Assembly (NCBI RefSeq): GCF_000332055.1
Contig: NZ_ALVZ01000195.1
Coordinates: 1 to 48,842, forward strand
Source of the DNA: Xenococcus sp. PCC 7305
Lineage (GTDB): Bacteria; Cyanobacteriota; Cyanobacteriia; Cyanobacteriales; Xenococcaceae
DNA length: 48,842 nucleotides
Reading direction: 5' to 3'
Part shown: in pieces, positions 34,745 through 43,847 of the stretch
Layout of the letters: every line of letters starts with the position of its first letter
Numbering within the stretch: position 1 is the stretch's first letter
The notes under the pieces: generated by a model
The model's input: the letters and a program-made list of their open reading frames with translations, nothing else
The model's database searches: none
Told to the model about the DNA's origin: nothing
Translations under genes and position numbers: made by a program

Positions 34745-35107
34745 CTAATTTTTAGATTGGCGCATTTCCTCCAATTCCTTTCTCAGAGAAATAATATCGT
34801 CAGTCAAATTTTGCAGGTCAGAAGTCGTATCTTTTCGGGAAACAACAGGAGCATTTTCCATATCTTGATGATTGGTACTAGAATCCTGTTTGCTGAATAA
34901 ACTATCTAAAAATACCCTTGCTTCCTGCTCAGTAACCTCTCCTTTAGCGGCCCATTCCTGAGTTTTTTGACTAAGATCTGACTGCATTTGAGATAATATT
35001 TCGGTTCTTTTCTGCGGATTTTGCACTGTCTCCACCAAGGAAGTCGCAGCTCCCACGGTCATCCGTAATCCTTGTTGAGCGATCTGTAATAAATTGTTAT
35101 TGTCCAT
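34745..35107 (-). CDS. Small helical protein, phasin-like
   Basis: 120 residues, predicted helical: MDNNNLLQIAQQGLRMTVGA, ATSLVETVQNPQKRTEILSQ, then KTQEWAAKGEVTEQEARVFL and a polar region, ending in a coiled coil (LTDDIISLRKELEEMRQSK). The WxxKGEVTExEAR turn is typical of PhaF/phasin-like proteins that coat polyhydroxyalkanoate granules or stabilise complexes; cyanobacterial relatives are often annotated only as hypothetical. No PHA gene is nearby. The start is ATG 35107. The terminator at 34460-34490 may be its 3' end. Confidence 0.6.
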   Translation of the reverse strand: MDNNNLLQIAQQGLRMTVGAATSLVETVQNPQKRTEILSQMQSDLSQKTQEWAAKGEVTEQEARVFLDSLFSKQDSSTNHQDMENAPVVSRKDTTSDLQNLTDDIISLRKELEEMRQSKN

Positions 35108-35579
35108 TATCTTAATATTCGTACCTGAAATATCTGTTTTATGATTTAAATTAAATTGCTAATCATTTTAAATATAAACACTAGTTTCTTAGATCAATAT
35201 CTTATTTCCTCTTTTTTCTTCTTAAAACTTAATAAAGCAAACCAATATTAGCTTCTGTATAAAGCACATAATCAAGTACCTGCCAGTATCCGACTCAAAA
35301 TATTTATGATGAGTAAGTAAATCTTTGCCTAATCTGCGATCGCCACTTTTCTGCCGAGGCTATGATGGTAGCTAAGCAAAATAAGTATAATTACTGTTAC
35401 GAAAAGCAATATTAATAACTTCAAAAAAAATATAATCACTGATAGTATATTCACGGAGGACCATGGTCGCGGTTAACGTCCTTCTAGGAAAACAGATTGG
35501 ATTCTCGCTAGGAACAGAATCTTTTGGGGGGAAATTCAGATTGGCTCTTGAATAGTTATTTGCTGAGGGGAAATGAATT
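35108..35579. other. 472-bp region upstream of orphan hicB-like gene
   Basis: Mostly AT-rich divergent promoter space. Near its end a palindrome GACCATGGTC (35459-35468) overlaps CGGAGGACC, and AGGAC (35457-35461) can pair with GTCCT (35479-35483), so the leader may fold. A 30-codon frame 35463-35555 starts at that ATG with GGAGG only a few bases upstream; I do not count it as a gene. Confidence 0.45.
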
Positions 35580-35810
35580 ATGGGAAAAGTTATTGATAAG
35601 TCCTTGGAATTCTATCTGAATTTAAAATATGCCATCTCTGTCTATCCAGAGGAAACTGGGCGGTTTACCGTTATGATCCCAGAGCTTTCTGGATGTATGA
35701 GCCAAGGAGAAACCATAGAAGAAGCATTTCAAAACCTAGAAAAGGCTCGTCGATATTGGATGGTCAGGGCCTGGGATTCTGGGAATGCAATCCCCCTACC
35801 AAACGAATAA
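35580..35810 (+). CDS. Orphan HicB-like protein
   Basis: 76 residues: LKYAISVYPEETGRFTVMIP, ELSGCMSQGETIEEAFQNLE, KARRYWMVRAWDSGNAIPLP. This is the HicB-like partial RNase H fold. No hicA lies beside it; the next gene is radC, convergent with a 9-bp gap. It could antitoxify an unlinked HicA or have another role. Start ATG 35580 with GAGGGG about 10 bp upstream. It is not closely related to the HicB at 29321. Confidence 0.82.
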   Translation: MGKVIDKSLEFYLNLKYAISVYPEETGRFTVMIPELSGCMSQGETIEEAFQNLEKARRYWMVRAWDSGNAIPLPNE

Positions 35811-35819
35811 ATTAGGTCT

Positions 35820-36536
35820 TTAATCACCCCATAAATTAGTGGTGTTTCGAAGACTTTGATGATTGCCATTTCCTAAGATCAAATGGTCTAAGATTGGAAT
35901 GTCTAAGCATTTTGCTCCTTGAAGGAGTTTTTTTGTCAATTCAAGATCTTCAGCCGAAGGGTCTAAAATCCCAGAAGGGTGATTATGAGCCACAATTAAT
36001 TGATTAGCGCCCTGTTTAATCGATTCTCGAAAAATTGTCCGAGGATGAACTATCGTTTGCTCTGCTGTGCCAATAGCAATTAACTGAGTGCCTATCAACC
36101 CGTTTTGTGTATCTAACATTAAGACTGCAAATCGCTCTTGACTTTGCCACATTAGATCTTGGCTCAAAGCGGCAGCCGCAGCGGTCGGACTATTGATAGC
36201 AGTTCGCTGATAAGGTCGAAATTGAAAGGTTCTTTTTCCCAATTCTATCGCGGCTACTATCGTTGACGCTTTTGCTGGCCCTATTCCCGAAATTTGCATT
36301 AATTCTTGAGGACTGACATCTCGCAATACATCTACAGGATCTCTTTTGTGTTCACTAAGTTGTTGTAGTAAATGTTGTCCTAAACCAAGGGCGGAAAGTT
36401 TTCCTTTTCCCTGGCCAGTGCTGAGTAAAATTGCCAATAATTCTGCTACTGTAAGATTCTGTGCTCCTATAGAAAAGAGTCTTTCTCGGGGACGTTCGTT
36501 TGTAGGGATATCTGCAATTCTTAAGCTATAGGTCAT
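35820..36536 (-). CDS. radC: RadC-family JAB-domain protein
   Basis: 238 residues from ATG 36536; a TTG at 36551 is less likely because [20 protein letters not shown] matches family starts. The N-terminal helix-hairpin-helix segment is [20 protein letters not shown] (about 81-100). The JAB metalloprotease-like site is [16 protein letters not shown] (about 186-201), with His, His and Asp zinc ligands. The family is annotated as DNA repair, but its biochemical role is unsettled. It converges on the orphan hicB-like gene with 9 bp between stops. Confidence 0.93.
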   Translation of the reverse strand: MTYSLRIADIPTNERPRERLFSIGAQNLTVAELLAILLSTGQGKGKLSALGLGQHLLQQLSEHKRDPVDVLRDVSPQELMQISGIGPAKASTIVAAIELGKRTFQFRPYQRTAINSPTAAAAALSQDLMWQSQERFAVLMLDTQNGLIGTQLIAIGTAEQTIVHPRTIFRESIKQGANQLIVAHNHPSGILDPSAEDLELTKKLLQGAKCLDIPILDHLILGNGNHQSLRNTTNLWGD

Positions 36537-36730
36537 AAACAAATCTAACAACTAGTTAAATACTAATATTCCCAATATAACCTAGGTTTTATAACTATCG
36601 ACAATGTAGAAAAAAATGTAGAGACGCAGCATAATACACACTACATCCCTACATTAATGGTTTATATTTTAAATTGGCAACATCTTAGAATAATAAAAGC
36701 TTATAGCTTAAGACTGAGCCCTTTGCGATT

Positions 36731-37225
36731 CTAAGATCTTCCTCTAGTAGCAATGTTTTTTGCCATATCGCGGAACATATTTACGCCAGGATCTCCTTTG
36801 CGACGTTCTTTTAAAGAGGTGTCGGCTGAGCTACTTGTTGCTGCCGCTACAGGTGCGGGAGCAGGTGCAGGTGCAGGCGCAGGCGCAGGAGCTGCTACAG
36901 GCGCGGGGGCTGCCACGGGTGCAGGTGCAGGTGCGGGGGCTGCTACAGGTGCGGGGGCAGGCGCGGGGGCTGCTACGGGAGCAGGAGCTGCTACAGGCGC
37001 GGGGGCTGCTACGGGAGCAGGTGCAGGCGCAGGAGCTGCTACATTACCAATAGACTTTACGTCCCCACCTTCTGTCGCTGAAAACGCTTTTTCCGTTGCA
37101 AAGCCCTGAGGGTTTTTTAAGGTCTTAGGAAATGTTTTTCTGACCTTAACAGTTCTTTTCATGTAATTGATGTCGCCCATAGTTTGAGCTTCATCTGGTT
37201 CTAGGAAAAATTCATTACTTGGCAT
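36731..37225 (-). CDS. Ala-Pro-rich repeat protein
   Basis: 164 residues. The N-terminal block [20 protein letters not shown] and [17 protein letters not shown] and the C-terminal block [20 protein letters not shown] flank about 65 residues of [10 protein letters not shown] repeats. I do not recognise a named family; the ends look conserved-type and the middle is a flexible, stiff Pro-Ala linker. The minisatellite-like DNA (36850-37038) gives open frames on the other strand that are shadows. Start ATG 37225 has no clear Shine-Dalgarno. It may be a structural tether. Confidence 0.7.
   Translation of the reverse strand: MPSNEFFLEPDEAQTMGDINYMKRTVKVRKTFPKTLKNPQGFATEKAFSATEGGDVKSIGNVAAPAPAPAPVAAPAPVAAPAPVAAPAPAPAPVAAPAPAPAPVAAPAPVAAPAPAPAPAPAPAPVAAATSSSADTSLKERRKGDPGVNMFRDMAKNIATRGRS
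36850..37038. repeat. GC-rich minisatellite inside Ala-Pro gene
   Basis: Tandem 6- to 12-bp units (GGTGCA, GGCGCA, GCTGCTACAG, GCGGGGGC) encode the Ala-Pro tract on the minus strand. Their GC content is far above that of the neighbours. Length variation between strains is likely. Confidence 0.75.
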
Positions 37226-37491
37226 GATGTCTGATATCCCTTACTGTAATCTGATTTTTTTTGCTCGCTTTTGGTTAAAACTTATCAAAAAAGTTGCGAA
37301 AAGTAACTTTATTTTAAAATAAATTAGCTTTTTTGTATATACTTATCTAAATTAATTCCATAGATGTACTTAGAAGTTAATACGAGATAATTGTACAGGA
37401 CTACCTTCTTTGTTCTGCATTCGACTAACACTTGACTTCCTCTCTCCTGTTGCTCAATCTTTAAATATCTATCCCTTGATATGATGAGAGT

Positions 37492-38598
37492 GTGGAGAAT
37501 ACAATACACCGATTAAATTCATTAACTGAGGGAAACTGGTTTAAGCTAATTTGCGGAGCTAGTTATCAACATCTGCCCACAGTTCGCAGTTTAGCTCTGA
37601 TTTATACTTTGGCTGGAGTCGACTGTATTGATGTCGCTGCGGAATCAGCTGTTATTACTGCTGTGCAAGAAGGTATACAGGCAGCTCAGAATTTTCAGAA
37701 CTTTGCTCTTCGTCCAAACCCTGGAGGCAATCATCCACCTTTGCTGATGATGAGCATTAATGATGGGGAAGATCCTCATTTTAGAAAAGCAGAATTTGAT
37801 GCTACCCAATGTCCAGTAGAATGCCCTCGTCCTTGCGAAATGATTTGCGGGGCCGACGCGATCGCATTTAGTGAAATTGCCAACGAATTTTCTGGGGTCA
37901 GCGATCGCCTTTGCTATGGTTGTGGTCGTTGTTTACCTGTTTGTCCAGAAAAATTAATTACCACTCGCTCCTATGTCTCAACTCCGCAAGCAGTAATATC
38001 TTTAATTGATGAGATGGGCATAGATGCGATCGAAATTCATACTCAAGTCGGACATTATTCTGATTTCAAGAGATTATGGCAAAAAATTGCTCCAGAAGTT
38101 GATAAGTTACAAATTCTTGCAATTAGTTGTTCCTATCATCAAGAAGTCATTCCCTATTTACAATCTCTTTTTGAGCTAATAAACCCATTACCTTGCCCTT
38201 TGATCTGGCAAACTGATGGTCGTCCCATGAGTGGCGATATTGGCATGGGAACAACTCATCTTGCAATCAGATTTGCCCGAAAAGCGATCGCAGCTAATTT
38301 GCCTGGATATATTCAACTGGCAGGAGGTACAAATGATTACACTGTCACCAAACTCCAAGGGGAAAAAATGTTAAAGTACCAAGCTAAGAACACAAGCAGT
38401 TGTAATAGATGGGTTTCGGGAGTTGCCTATGGTAGTTATGCTCGTTCTTTAGTGTCGCCAATTTTAGAAAAACTAGAAATGATTAATTACTCAGATAATC
38501 ATTCTGCTAAACAACTAGAAAATTATCCTGATTTACTTCAAGATTCAGTGGCCATTGCCCATAATCTAGTATCTCAAATTAAATATTCTTCCTTATAA
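37492..38598 (+). CDS. ldpA: LdpA, light-dependent-period iron-sulfur protein
   Basis: 368 residues from GTG 37492; no in-frame ATG lies upstream. Two cysteine clusters are CPVECPRPCEMICGADAI (about 107-124) and LCYGCGRCLPVCPEKLI (about 140-156), which fit the two Fe-S clusters of LdpA. In Synechococcus this redox-sensing protein passes light and redox state to the KaiABC clock and affects CikA stability. The conserved C-terminal part (GYIQLAGGTNDYTVTKLQG, VSGVAYGSYARSLVSPIL) is intact. The next gene, Ycf45-like, follows 75 bp away across a heptamer array. Confidence 0.9.
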   Translation: MENTIHRLNSLTEGNWFKLICGASYQHLPTVRSLALIYTLAGVDCIDVAAESAVITAVQEGIQAAQNFQNFALRPNPGGNHPPLLMMSINDGEDPHFRKAEFDATQCPVECPRPCEMICGADAIAFSEIANEFSGVSDRLCYGCGRCLPVCPEKLITTRSYVSTPQAVISLIDEMGIDAIEIHTQVGHYSDFKRLWQKIAPEVDKLQILAISCSYHQEVIPYLQSLFELINPLPCPLIWQTDGRPMSGDIGMGTTHLAIRFARKAIAANLPGYIQLAGGTNDYTVTKLQGEKMLKYQAKNTSSCNRWVSGVAYGSYARSLVSPILEKLEMINYSDNHSAKQLENYPDLLQDSVAIAHNLVSQIKYSSL

Positions 38599-38624
38599 AA
38601 AACTAATCTCCGATGGTCTAGGTT

Positions 38625-38656
38625 CCCTAAAACCTAAAACCTAACACCTAATACCT
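38625..38656. repeat. Heptameric tandem repeat CCTAAAA/CCTAACA/CCTAATA
   Basis: Four heptamers between ldpA and the Ycf45-like gene, of the same family as 11113-11150. They are immediately upstream of the start of the second gene (38673), so they may lie within its ribosome-binding leader. Confidence 0.8.
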
Positions 38657-38672
38657 TTAAAAAATAATTTGA

Positions 38673-40427
38673 ATGACACAAAATCAAATTCCCGCTCATC
38701 GAATGCAAATCACTGATAACCTCGACGAATTGTTAGGGATATTTCCCACGGTGATTCGAGACAAAATTGAGGCTCATCCCCAAAAAGATAACCTGATAGA
38801 AGTTGTGATGGATTTGGGAAGGCTGCCTGAAGCCCGTTTTCGCAATGAAGTTTGTTATTTAGGAGAAAAGCCAATCTCAAAAGAAGATCTGCAATATTCT
38901 ATCGAAAGAGTTGGGATCTTTGGTGGTGACAACCGTGCTGGCATTGAAAGGACGTTGCACCGCATCAGTGCCATGCGCAACCGAGCAGGAGATATCATCG
39001 GTTTGACTTGCCGCATTGGGCGAGCGGTTTTCGGCACAATTGTCATGATTCGGGATTTAATCGAAACTGGGGGATCAATCTTGTTGCTGGGTCGTCCAGG
39101 GGTTGGTAAAACTACGGCTCTACGGGAAATTGCTCGGGTGTTGGCTGATGATCTAGAAAAAAGAGTTGTAATTATCGATACTTCCAATGAAATTGCTGGC
39201 GACGGTGATATTCCCCATCCTGCAATTGGTCGTGCTAGAAGAATGCAAGTGGCTCGTCCTGAGTTACAGCATCAGGTAATGATTGAAGCAGTGGAAAACC
39301 ATATGCCAGAAGTCATTGTAATTGATGAAATTGGTACGGAATTGGAGGCTTTAGCTGCTCGTACCATTGCAGAAAGAGGAGTTCAATTAGTAGGGACTGC
39401 CCATGGCAATGCTTTGGAAAACTTGATTAAAAATCCTACTCTTTCTGATTTGGTTGGCGGTATTCAAGCTGTAACCCTTGGGGATGATGAGGCCCGCCGT
39501 AGAGGTTCGCAAAAAACAGTTTTGGAGAGGAAAGCTCCGCCTACATTTGCGATCGCGGTAGAAATGTTAGAGCGCCAAAAATGGATTGTCCATGAGGATA
39601 CTGCCCAAACTATCGATAGTTTGTTGCGAGGAATTGAACCTGGCTCTCAAATTAGAACTGTTGATGATAGTGGGGAAGTCTCGATTGTTGAGCAAGAAGC
39701 TGTCAGCCACATAAAAGGGGTTCAGTCTCGCAATTCGAACATTGTGGCACCATTGAGTCCTAGGGGTTGGCGTGCCTCAGGAAAAATGACCCCGATCGCG
39801 CCTTTAAGCAGAAAAAAAAAGAATAAGATAAATCCTGAGTTTGAAATGATGCTGGAAGGATCTTGGCAAACCCAAGATCCCAGTGGCAGCAAAATTAGGA
39901 CGCCAGGCCCCAATGGTGAAGATTGGCCTGTGTACATCTATCCCTATGGCATTGGTCGTTCTCAAATAGAACGGGTAATTGATGTTTTGGATTTACCCGT
40001 TGTGTTAACTAAAGATGTCGATCATGCTGATGCGGTAGTCGCTTTGCGATCGCAAATTAAACATCACTCTCGCCTCAGACAATTGGCAAAAACTCGTAAT
40101 ATTGCGATTCATGCTGTCAAGTCTAATACGATTCCCCAGATTACTCGGACATTACGTCAATTGTTGCAGCTTGAAGATCCTAATGCGACAAACACCGCAG
40201 ATGTTCGTTTATTTACCACGGCGAGTAATGATGACGAAATCGAAGCTTTAGAAGAAGCACGTTTAGCAGTAGAGCAAATTGTAATTCCCCAAGGTCAACC
40301 CGTAGAATTATTACCTCGTTCTTCTAAAATTCGGAAAATGCAGCATGAGCTTGTAGAGCATTATCATTTAGAATCCAATAGTTTTGGGGAAGAACCAAAT
40401 CGTCGTCTCCGAATTTATCCCGCTTAG
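38673..40427 (+). CDS. ycf45: Ycf45-like AAA ATPase with R3H domain
   Basis: 584 residues. The P-loop is LLLGRPGVGKTTALREIARV (about 134-153), Walker B is EVIVIDEIGTELEALAAR (about 211-228), and GTAHGN follows. This SpoIIIAA-like ATPase core is joined to a long middle region and a C-terminal R3H nucleic-acid-binding segment (SSKIRKMQHELVEHYHLES, about 550-568). The architecture matches Ycf45, encoded in red-algal plastids and found in cyanobacteria. It probably binds RNA or single-stranded DNA; the function is unsettled. The poly-Lys RKKKNKINPE at about 377 separates the halves. Confidence 0.85.
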   Translation: MTQNQIPAHRMQITDNLDELLGIFPTVIRDKIEAHPQKDNLIEVVMDLGRLPEARFRNEVCYLGEKPISKEDLQYSIERVGIFGGDNRAGIERTLHRISAMRNRAGDIIGLTCRIGRAVFGTIVMIRDLIETGGSILLLGRPGVGKTTALREIARVLADDLEKRVVIIDTSNEIAGDGDIPHPAIGRARRMQVARPELQHQVMIEAVENHMPEVIVIDEIGTELEALAARTIAERGVQLVGTAHGNALENLIKNPTLSDLVGGIQAVTLGDDEARRRGSQKTVLERKAPPTFAIAVEMLERQKWIVHEDTAQTIDSLLRGIEPGSQIRTVDDSGEVSIVEQEAVSHIKGVQSRNSNIVAPLSPRGWRASGKMTPIAPLSRKKKNKINPEFEMMLEGSWQTQDPSGSKIRTPGPNGEDWPVYIYPYGIGRSQIERVIDVLDLPVVLTKDVDHADAVVALRSQIKHHSRLRQLAKTRNIAIHAVKSNTIPQITRTLRQLLQLEDPNATNTADVRLFTTASNDDEIEALEEARLAVEQIVIPQGQPVELLPRSSKIRKMQHELVEHYHLESNSFGEEPNRRLRIYPA

Positions 40428-40449
40428 GATTAACGGGCTTTGCTCTTGA

Positions 40450-40478
40450 AGGCAGAGGGCAGAGGGCAGAGGGCAGAA
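40450..40478. repeat. Heptameric tandem repeat GGCAGAG
   Basis: Four GGCAGAG units after TTGCTCTTGA. The same entry sequence (CTTTGTCCTTGAAGGCAGAG) precedes the interrupted array at 22733-22757. Other arrays lie at 47384-47415 and 48795-48825. Confidence 0.85.
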
Positions 40479-40551
40479 GTTTAAATCTCTCTTTCCCTTT
40501 GTCATAGATTAGAATTTCTATAATTTTTGCATTGGTATGGAGCAGTAGATC

Positions 40552-41349
40552 ATGGATTATTCAGAAGCTTGTGAATATAGTACCTTGGTTTTTTATCGAG
40601 AGAATCACAGGAAACAGCTTTACTATAGTTGGGAAGGTGATATTTGGTGGCGTGAATCACCAGATAAACCTCAAGAGAAATTATTCTCGATAATTGGCAT
40701 GAATGCGACCAAGGTTCTGCTCAAAAAAGATCCTGAGCATGGTGAGGTTGGTTATCGGCTCAATCGAGAAATTGGGCTATTTTGCGATCCCGAAACCAAG
40801 GAAATTTTGCATTACTGGCAGCCCGGAGAGAGCAGCCCCAAAAAGCCTGTGGTTCATATTGCGAATCGCATGGTTCAAGGATCGCTTCGAGAAAGAAAAA
40901 TCACGATTCCACCAGGAAAAGCATATATCACCAGAGTCAATGAGATTCCTTTAGAATATCCCCATGCTTTAGCCAAAGATCCTAAGTTTAAAGATTATTG
41001 CCCTGGTGAAAAATTTAAGGGCGTGGAATATTTTACTTCTAGTGTTTCTCGTCCTGGGTTTAAGGGTGCACCACCAGCGGAATGGGCGCGGGATTGTCCT
41101 TGGATGCCTTGGATGAAGTTGGGTTATGGACATCCAGCTAGGTTGCGGTATGAAACCAAGATTGCCAGAGTTGACTCTTTTGAAGAGCTGAATCCTAAGT
41201 TAGTTGAGTTGGTCAGGAGCAGATTACCGATCTATGAGTTTACTCCTGAGGAATGCGATGAACCGAATATGACAAGTATTCTCTATTTTAAGAAGCATTT
41301 TGATGCTTATTTGCAGGGCGAGAGTTTTCCGATAGAAGAAACTTTTTAA
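40552..41349 (+). CDS. DUF1838-like protein
   Basis: 265 residues rich in aromatic and Pro residues. Parts that recall DUF1838 are the N-terminal LYYSWEGDIWWR, the middle RLNREIGLFCDPETKEILHYW (shortened here) and the C-terminal GAPPAEWARDCPWMPWMKLG. No signal peptide or membrane helix. The family is found in cyanobacteria and other bacteria, with no established activity. The ATG at 40552 follows AGCAGTAGATC. It stands alone, 120 bp after the Ycf45-like gene. Confidence 0.75.
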   Translation: MDYSEACEYSTLVFYRENHRKQLYYSWEGDIWWRESPDKPQEKLFSIIGMNATKVLLKKDPEHGEVGYRLNREIGLFCDPETKEILHYWQPGESSPKKPVVHIANRMVQGSLRERKITIPPGKAYITRVNEIPLEYPHALAKDPKFKDYCPGEKFKGVEYFTSSVSRPGFKGAPPAEWARDCPWMPWMKLGYGHPARLRYETKIARVDSFEELNPKLVELVRSRLPIYEFTPEECDEPNMTSILYFKKHFDAYLQGESFPIEETF

Positions 41350-41376
41350 TTTTAAGGATGTAGTATTGCCAAAGCA

Positions 41377-41766
41377 TCAAGCAATTAACGAATAGACAAA
41401 ATTAGCAATCAAGGAAAGTGCGATCGCGACTATTCCTCCACCAATCCATCTCAGCGAACCAATCAAAGATTCAATCTTCTCCATAGATTTTTCTAGTCCA
41501 CCTAGTCGATCATCTATTTTTGTTAACTTATTTTCTACATTTGTTAATCTGTTTTCTACTGCTGTTATTTTATTCTCAACGCCAGTTAATCTATTTTCCA
41601 CATTGGTCATACGGTTTTCTAGACCAAGCAAACGACTATCTACGCTTTTAAGTCGCTCCTTAATATCTGAGATATCTCTTTCAACAACGGCGATTCGTTC
41701 ACCACCATTGTTGGTGATTTTACTAAGTAGCGCTTGTTCCCATTGTGTTCCTGTTGGACTTATCAT
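41377..41766 (-). CDS. Membrane-anchored coiled-coil protein
   Basis: 129 residues. Residues about 25-100 are a heptad repeat (VENRLT, VENKIT and similar units, seven residues each), also visible as 21-bp DNA repeats at 41510-41640. The C-terminus is a membrane segment (WIGGGIVAIALSLIANFVYS). It should be a trimeric or dimeric coiled coil tethered to the membrane by its C-terminus, with the N-terminus in the cytoplasm. Similar small proteins are common in cyanobacteria with no known role. Start ATG 41766; no clear Shine-Dalgarno. Confidence 0.75.
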   Translation of the reverse strand: MISPTGTQWEQALLSKITNNGGERIAVVERDISDIKERLKSVDSRLLGLENRMTNVENRLTGVENKITAVENRLTNVENKLTKIDDRLGGLEKSMEKIESLIGSLRWIGGGIVAIALSLIANFVYSLIA

Positions 41767-41824
41767 AAATATGCGATCGCTGATAACTCTGAGAAGACTA
41801 AATTAATATGTTCTCAATACTATC

Positions 41825-42895
41825 TTAAAGAATTTTTTCTACTAAAGTCCAAAAATAACCATCTGGTGCGACAAAAGAAAAACTCTGCTCCCCAAACTCA
41901 TTAACTTCTACCGAGGTAATATTCTTGGCTTTGCTATTGCTAACTCGCTGATGATAGTCAAGAATATCGCGCACCCCATAGGTATAAAGACAAACACCGA
42001 GACTGCCAGGCCGCGCCAGCTCATGAACATCTGCAACCTCCAATGATTCAGGATAGCGAATAAATTTTAGGCGACCCGATCGCATTTTTTGGGGATCGTC
42101 TTTAGAAGATCGCGGATCATCAAAGTTTGTGCTGTAATATGCTTCTCCTGGATTAATTTGAAAAATATCTCGTCCCGTTTCATTGCCTTCATAGGTAGTT
42201 ACCCATTCTTCATCGTTGAAGCGCATTAAACCCAGAACTTCGTCATAGAAACGCAAAACTTCTTGGCTATCGTCTTGAATAATTAATCCCACATGGGTGA
42301 ATTGACTTGTACGAAGGTGCGATGCGATCGCGACTTTGCCGTAATTCGGAATTTGATAGTTATAGCGCTGAAAGATAAATTGACGCGATTCCGGACGAAG
42401 CAACATCAGCTCCCGCACTCCAATAGGCTTGTCGATAAAAGGCTCAAAAGTTTCACCAGTATCGTAAATCACATCCCACATCGGCCCCATGAAATAGATA
42501 TCTTGCCCCGCAGCCTTGGCGATTGCCGCGTGGTTTGCGATCGCGAGAACATCGTCGCTCATCATGGCTCCCCAACGATTACCTCGCAGCCTCATTTTAC
42601 TCATTCCCAAACCTTCATTTAGAGGTTGATCCCAAACCATAATGCGAATCAAACCATGATCGGCATCTTGATGCTGCAAACGCATAGCTTGGAGTTGTGA
42701 ATTCACCCCATAAAGAGCTTGAGCTTGCTGAGCTGAAACTGTGCCTTCTTGTCCTAAGGAAAATCCAAATTGCTCCCAATATTTAAGCGTTGATTTGGGA
42801 TCGCGAGTTCCGATGCAGATTTCGTATACGCCAAAGATCTCTTGCATGGGGTTTGTTCTGGATGAATTGGATATGTTGCTGGACAAAATTCTCAT
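41825..42895 (-). CDS. VOC-superfamily (glyoxalase/dioxygenase-like) protein
   Basis: 356 residues with two vicinal-oxygen-chelate modules: IFGVYEICIGTRDPKSTLKY (about 20-39) and SQFTHVGLIIQDDSQEVLRF (about 200-219), each opening a beta-alpha-beta-beta-beta unit, and GSLGVCLYTYGVRD plus FSFVAPDGYFWTLVEK at the end. Metal ligands cannot be assigned with confidence. Start is ATG 42895 (AGGAG touches it) or ATG 42847 (MQEIFGVYE), which fits the domain start better. It lies 22 bp after the second VOC gene, so the two form an operon. Confidence 0.82.
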   Translation of the reverse strand: MRILSSNISNSSRTNPMQEIFGVYEICIGTRDPKSTLKYWEQFGFSLGQEGTVSAQQAQALYGVNSQLQAMRLQHQDADHGLIRIMVWDQPLNEGLGMSKMRLRGNRWGAMMSDDVLAIANHAAIAKAAGQDIYFMGPMWDVIYDTGETFEPFIDKPIGVRELMLLRPESRQFIFQRYNYQIPNYGKVAIASHLRTSQFTHVGLIIQDDSQEVLRFYDEVLGLMRFNDEEWVTTYEGNETGRDIFQINPGEAYYSTNFDDPRSSKDDPQKMRSGRLKFIRYPESLEVADVHELARPGSLGVCLYTYGVRDILDYHQRVSNSKAKNITSVEVNEFGEQSFSFVAPDGYFWTLVEKIL

Positions 42896-42917
42896 CTCCT
42901 AGATTCAAAAAACCTAT

Positions 42918-43847
42918 CTATTGCTCTTCCCAGAATTGTAGATGAACTCCGTTGGGAGCTTCTACTGCGATCGCTTTTGCTGTTTCATGATTGGAAATTG
43001 GTATTTCTATAGTTTCGGCAAGAATTTTAATGTTGTTTTGTTGTAATTTTTGGGTCAGCTCGGTTAGGTTGTCCGTGGTAAGTGCGATCGCAAATAGTCC
43101 AAGATTAGGAATTTTCCCAGTGCTGGATAGATTTTGACCTGGCACAGAAGTTTGAATAAATTCCAAGAAAGGAGTTTTACTGCCAGGCTGTTTAATAAAT
43201 GCCATTCTCGATTCAGTTCCTGCTGGCAAGTTTAAAATATTATCAATCATTCCTTCTGGTAAAACCTCGTTAAATATTGTCGTTAGACCCAGAATATCGC
43301 TATAAAATTTTGTGACTTCTGCAATGTCTGTAACTACTTGAGAAGTATCAAGCATCGAGCCAAAATCTTCTTTGAGTTCGGGAATTGGTTCTGAAAGACG
43401 CTCAATAAAGACAAGAGGAATATCATCAGGCCCCGTCATGATTGCTTCTTTGACGGTAACTGGCCCAAGACTGAAAGTGTAAGTTATGGGAGGACAAACA
43501 AATTGATAGCCTTGTTGGCTAAAGCGATCATAAGCCGCATCAACATCTTTAGCCCGAAACGCGATCGTAAACAAACCATAATCTGTTGTATTGCCAGTAG
43601 TGCGGATTGATTTACCAGAGTTGGGTTGAAATTGGATTAATTTTATTGAGGTCGTTTGTTCATCGTTTTTGAGAATTATCACATTACCAGTAGTTTCGAG
43701 CGAGCAATTCCACAGTTGATTAATTGTTTTAGCATCAAGAGAATATTCGGCCACGACGGACATTCCGAAATTGTCTTGGAAAAATCTTGCTGATTTGTCC
43801 AGATTGCTTACGCTAATTAGAATTTGAGCAATTCCATCTTTGAGCAT
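42918..43847 (-). CDS. VOC-superfamily protein
   Basis: 309 residues with two VOC modules: GIAQILISVSNLDKSARFFQ (5-24) with GLFTIAFRAKDVDAAYDRF, and TDIAEVTKFYSDILGLTTIF (about 172-191) with LGLFAIALTTDNL and VEAPNGVHLQFWEE at the end. The final Glu of HLQFWEE could be a metal ligand. The substrate is unknown. It is the first gene of a two-gene minus-strand operon and is divergent from the globin-cytochrome locus across 339 bp, so the two units may share regulation. Confidence 0.85.
   Translation of the reverse strand: MLKDGIAQILISVSNLDKSARFFQDNFGMSVVAEYSLDAKTINQLWNCSLETTGNVIILKNDEQTTSIKLIQFQPNSGKSIRTTGNTTDYGLFTIAFRAKDVDAAYDRFSQQGYQFVCPPITYTFSLGPVTVKEAIMTGPDDIPLVFIERLSEPIPELKEDFGSMLDTSQVVTDIAEVTKFYSDILGLTTIFNEVLPEGMIDNILNLPAGTESRMAFIKQPGSKTPFLEFIQTSVPGQNLSSTGKIPNLGLFAIALTTDNLTELTQKLQQNNIKILAETIEIPISNHETAKAIAVEAPNGVHLQFWEEQ

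Noticed and set aside
35463-35555. Thirty-codon frame upstream of the orphan hicB-like gene
   Set aside because: GGAGG is too close to its ATG and the peptide has no recognisable features; better explained as a leader structure.
36753-37109. Plus-strand Gly-Ala-rich frames opposite the Ala-Pro gene
   Set aside because: They arise from the GC-rich minisatellite; the minus-strand frame has conserved-looking ends on both sides.
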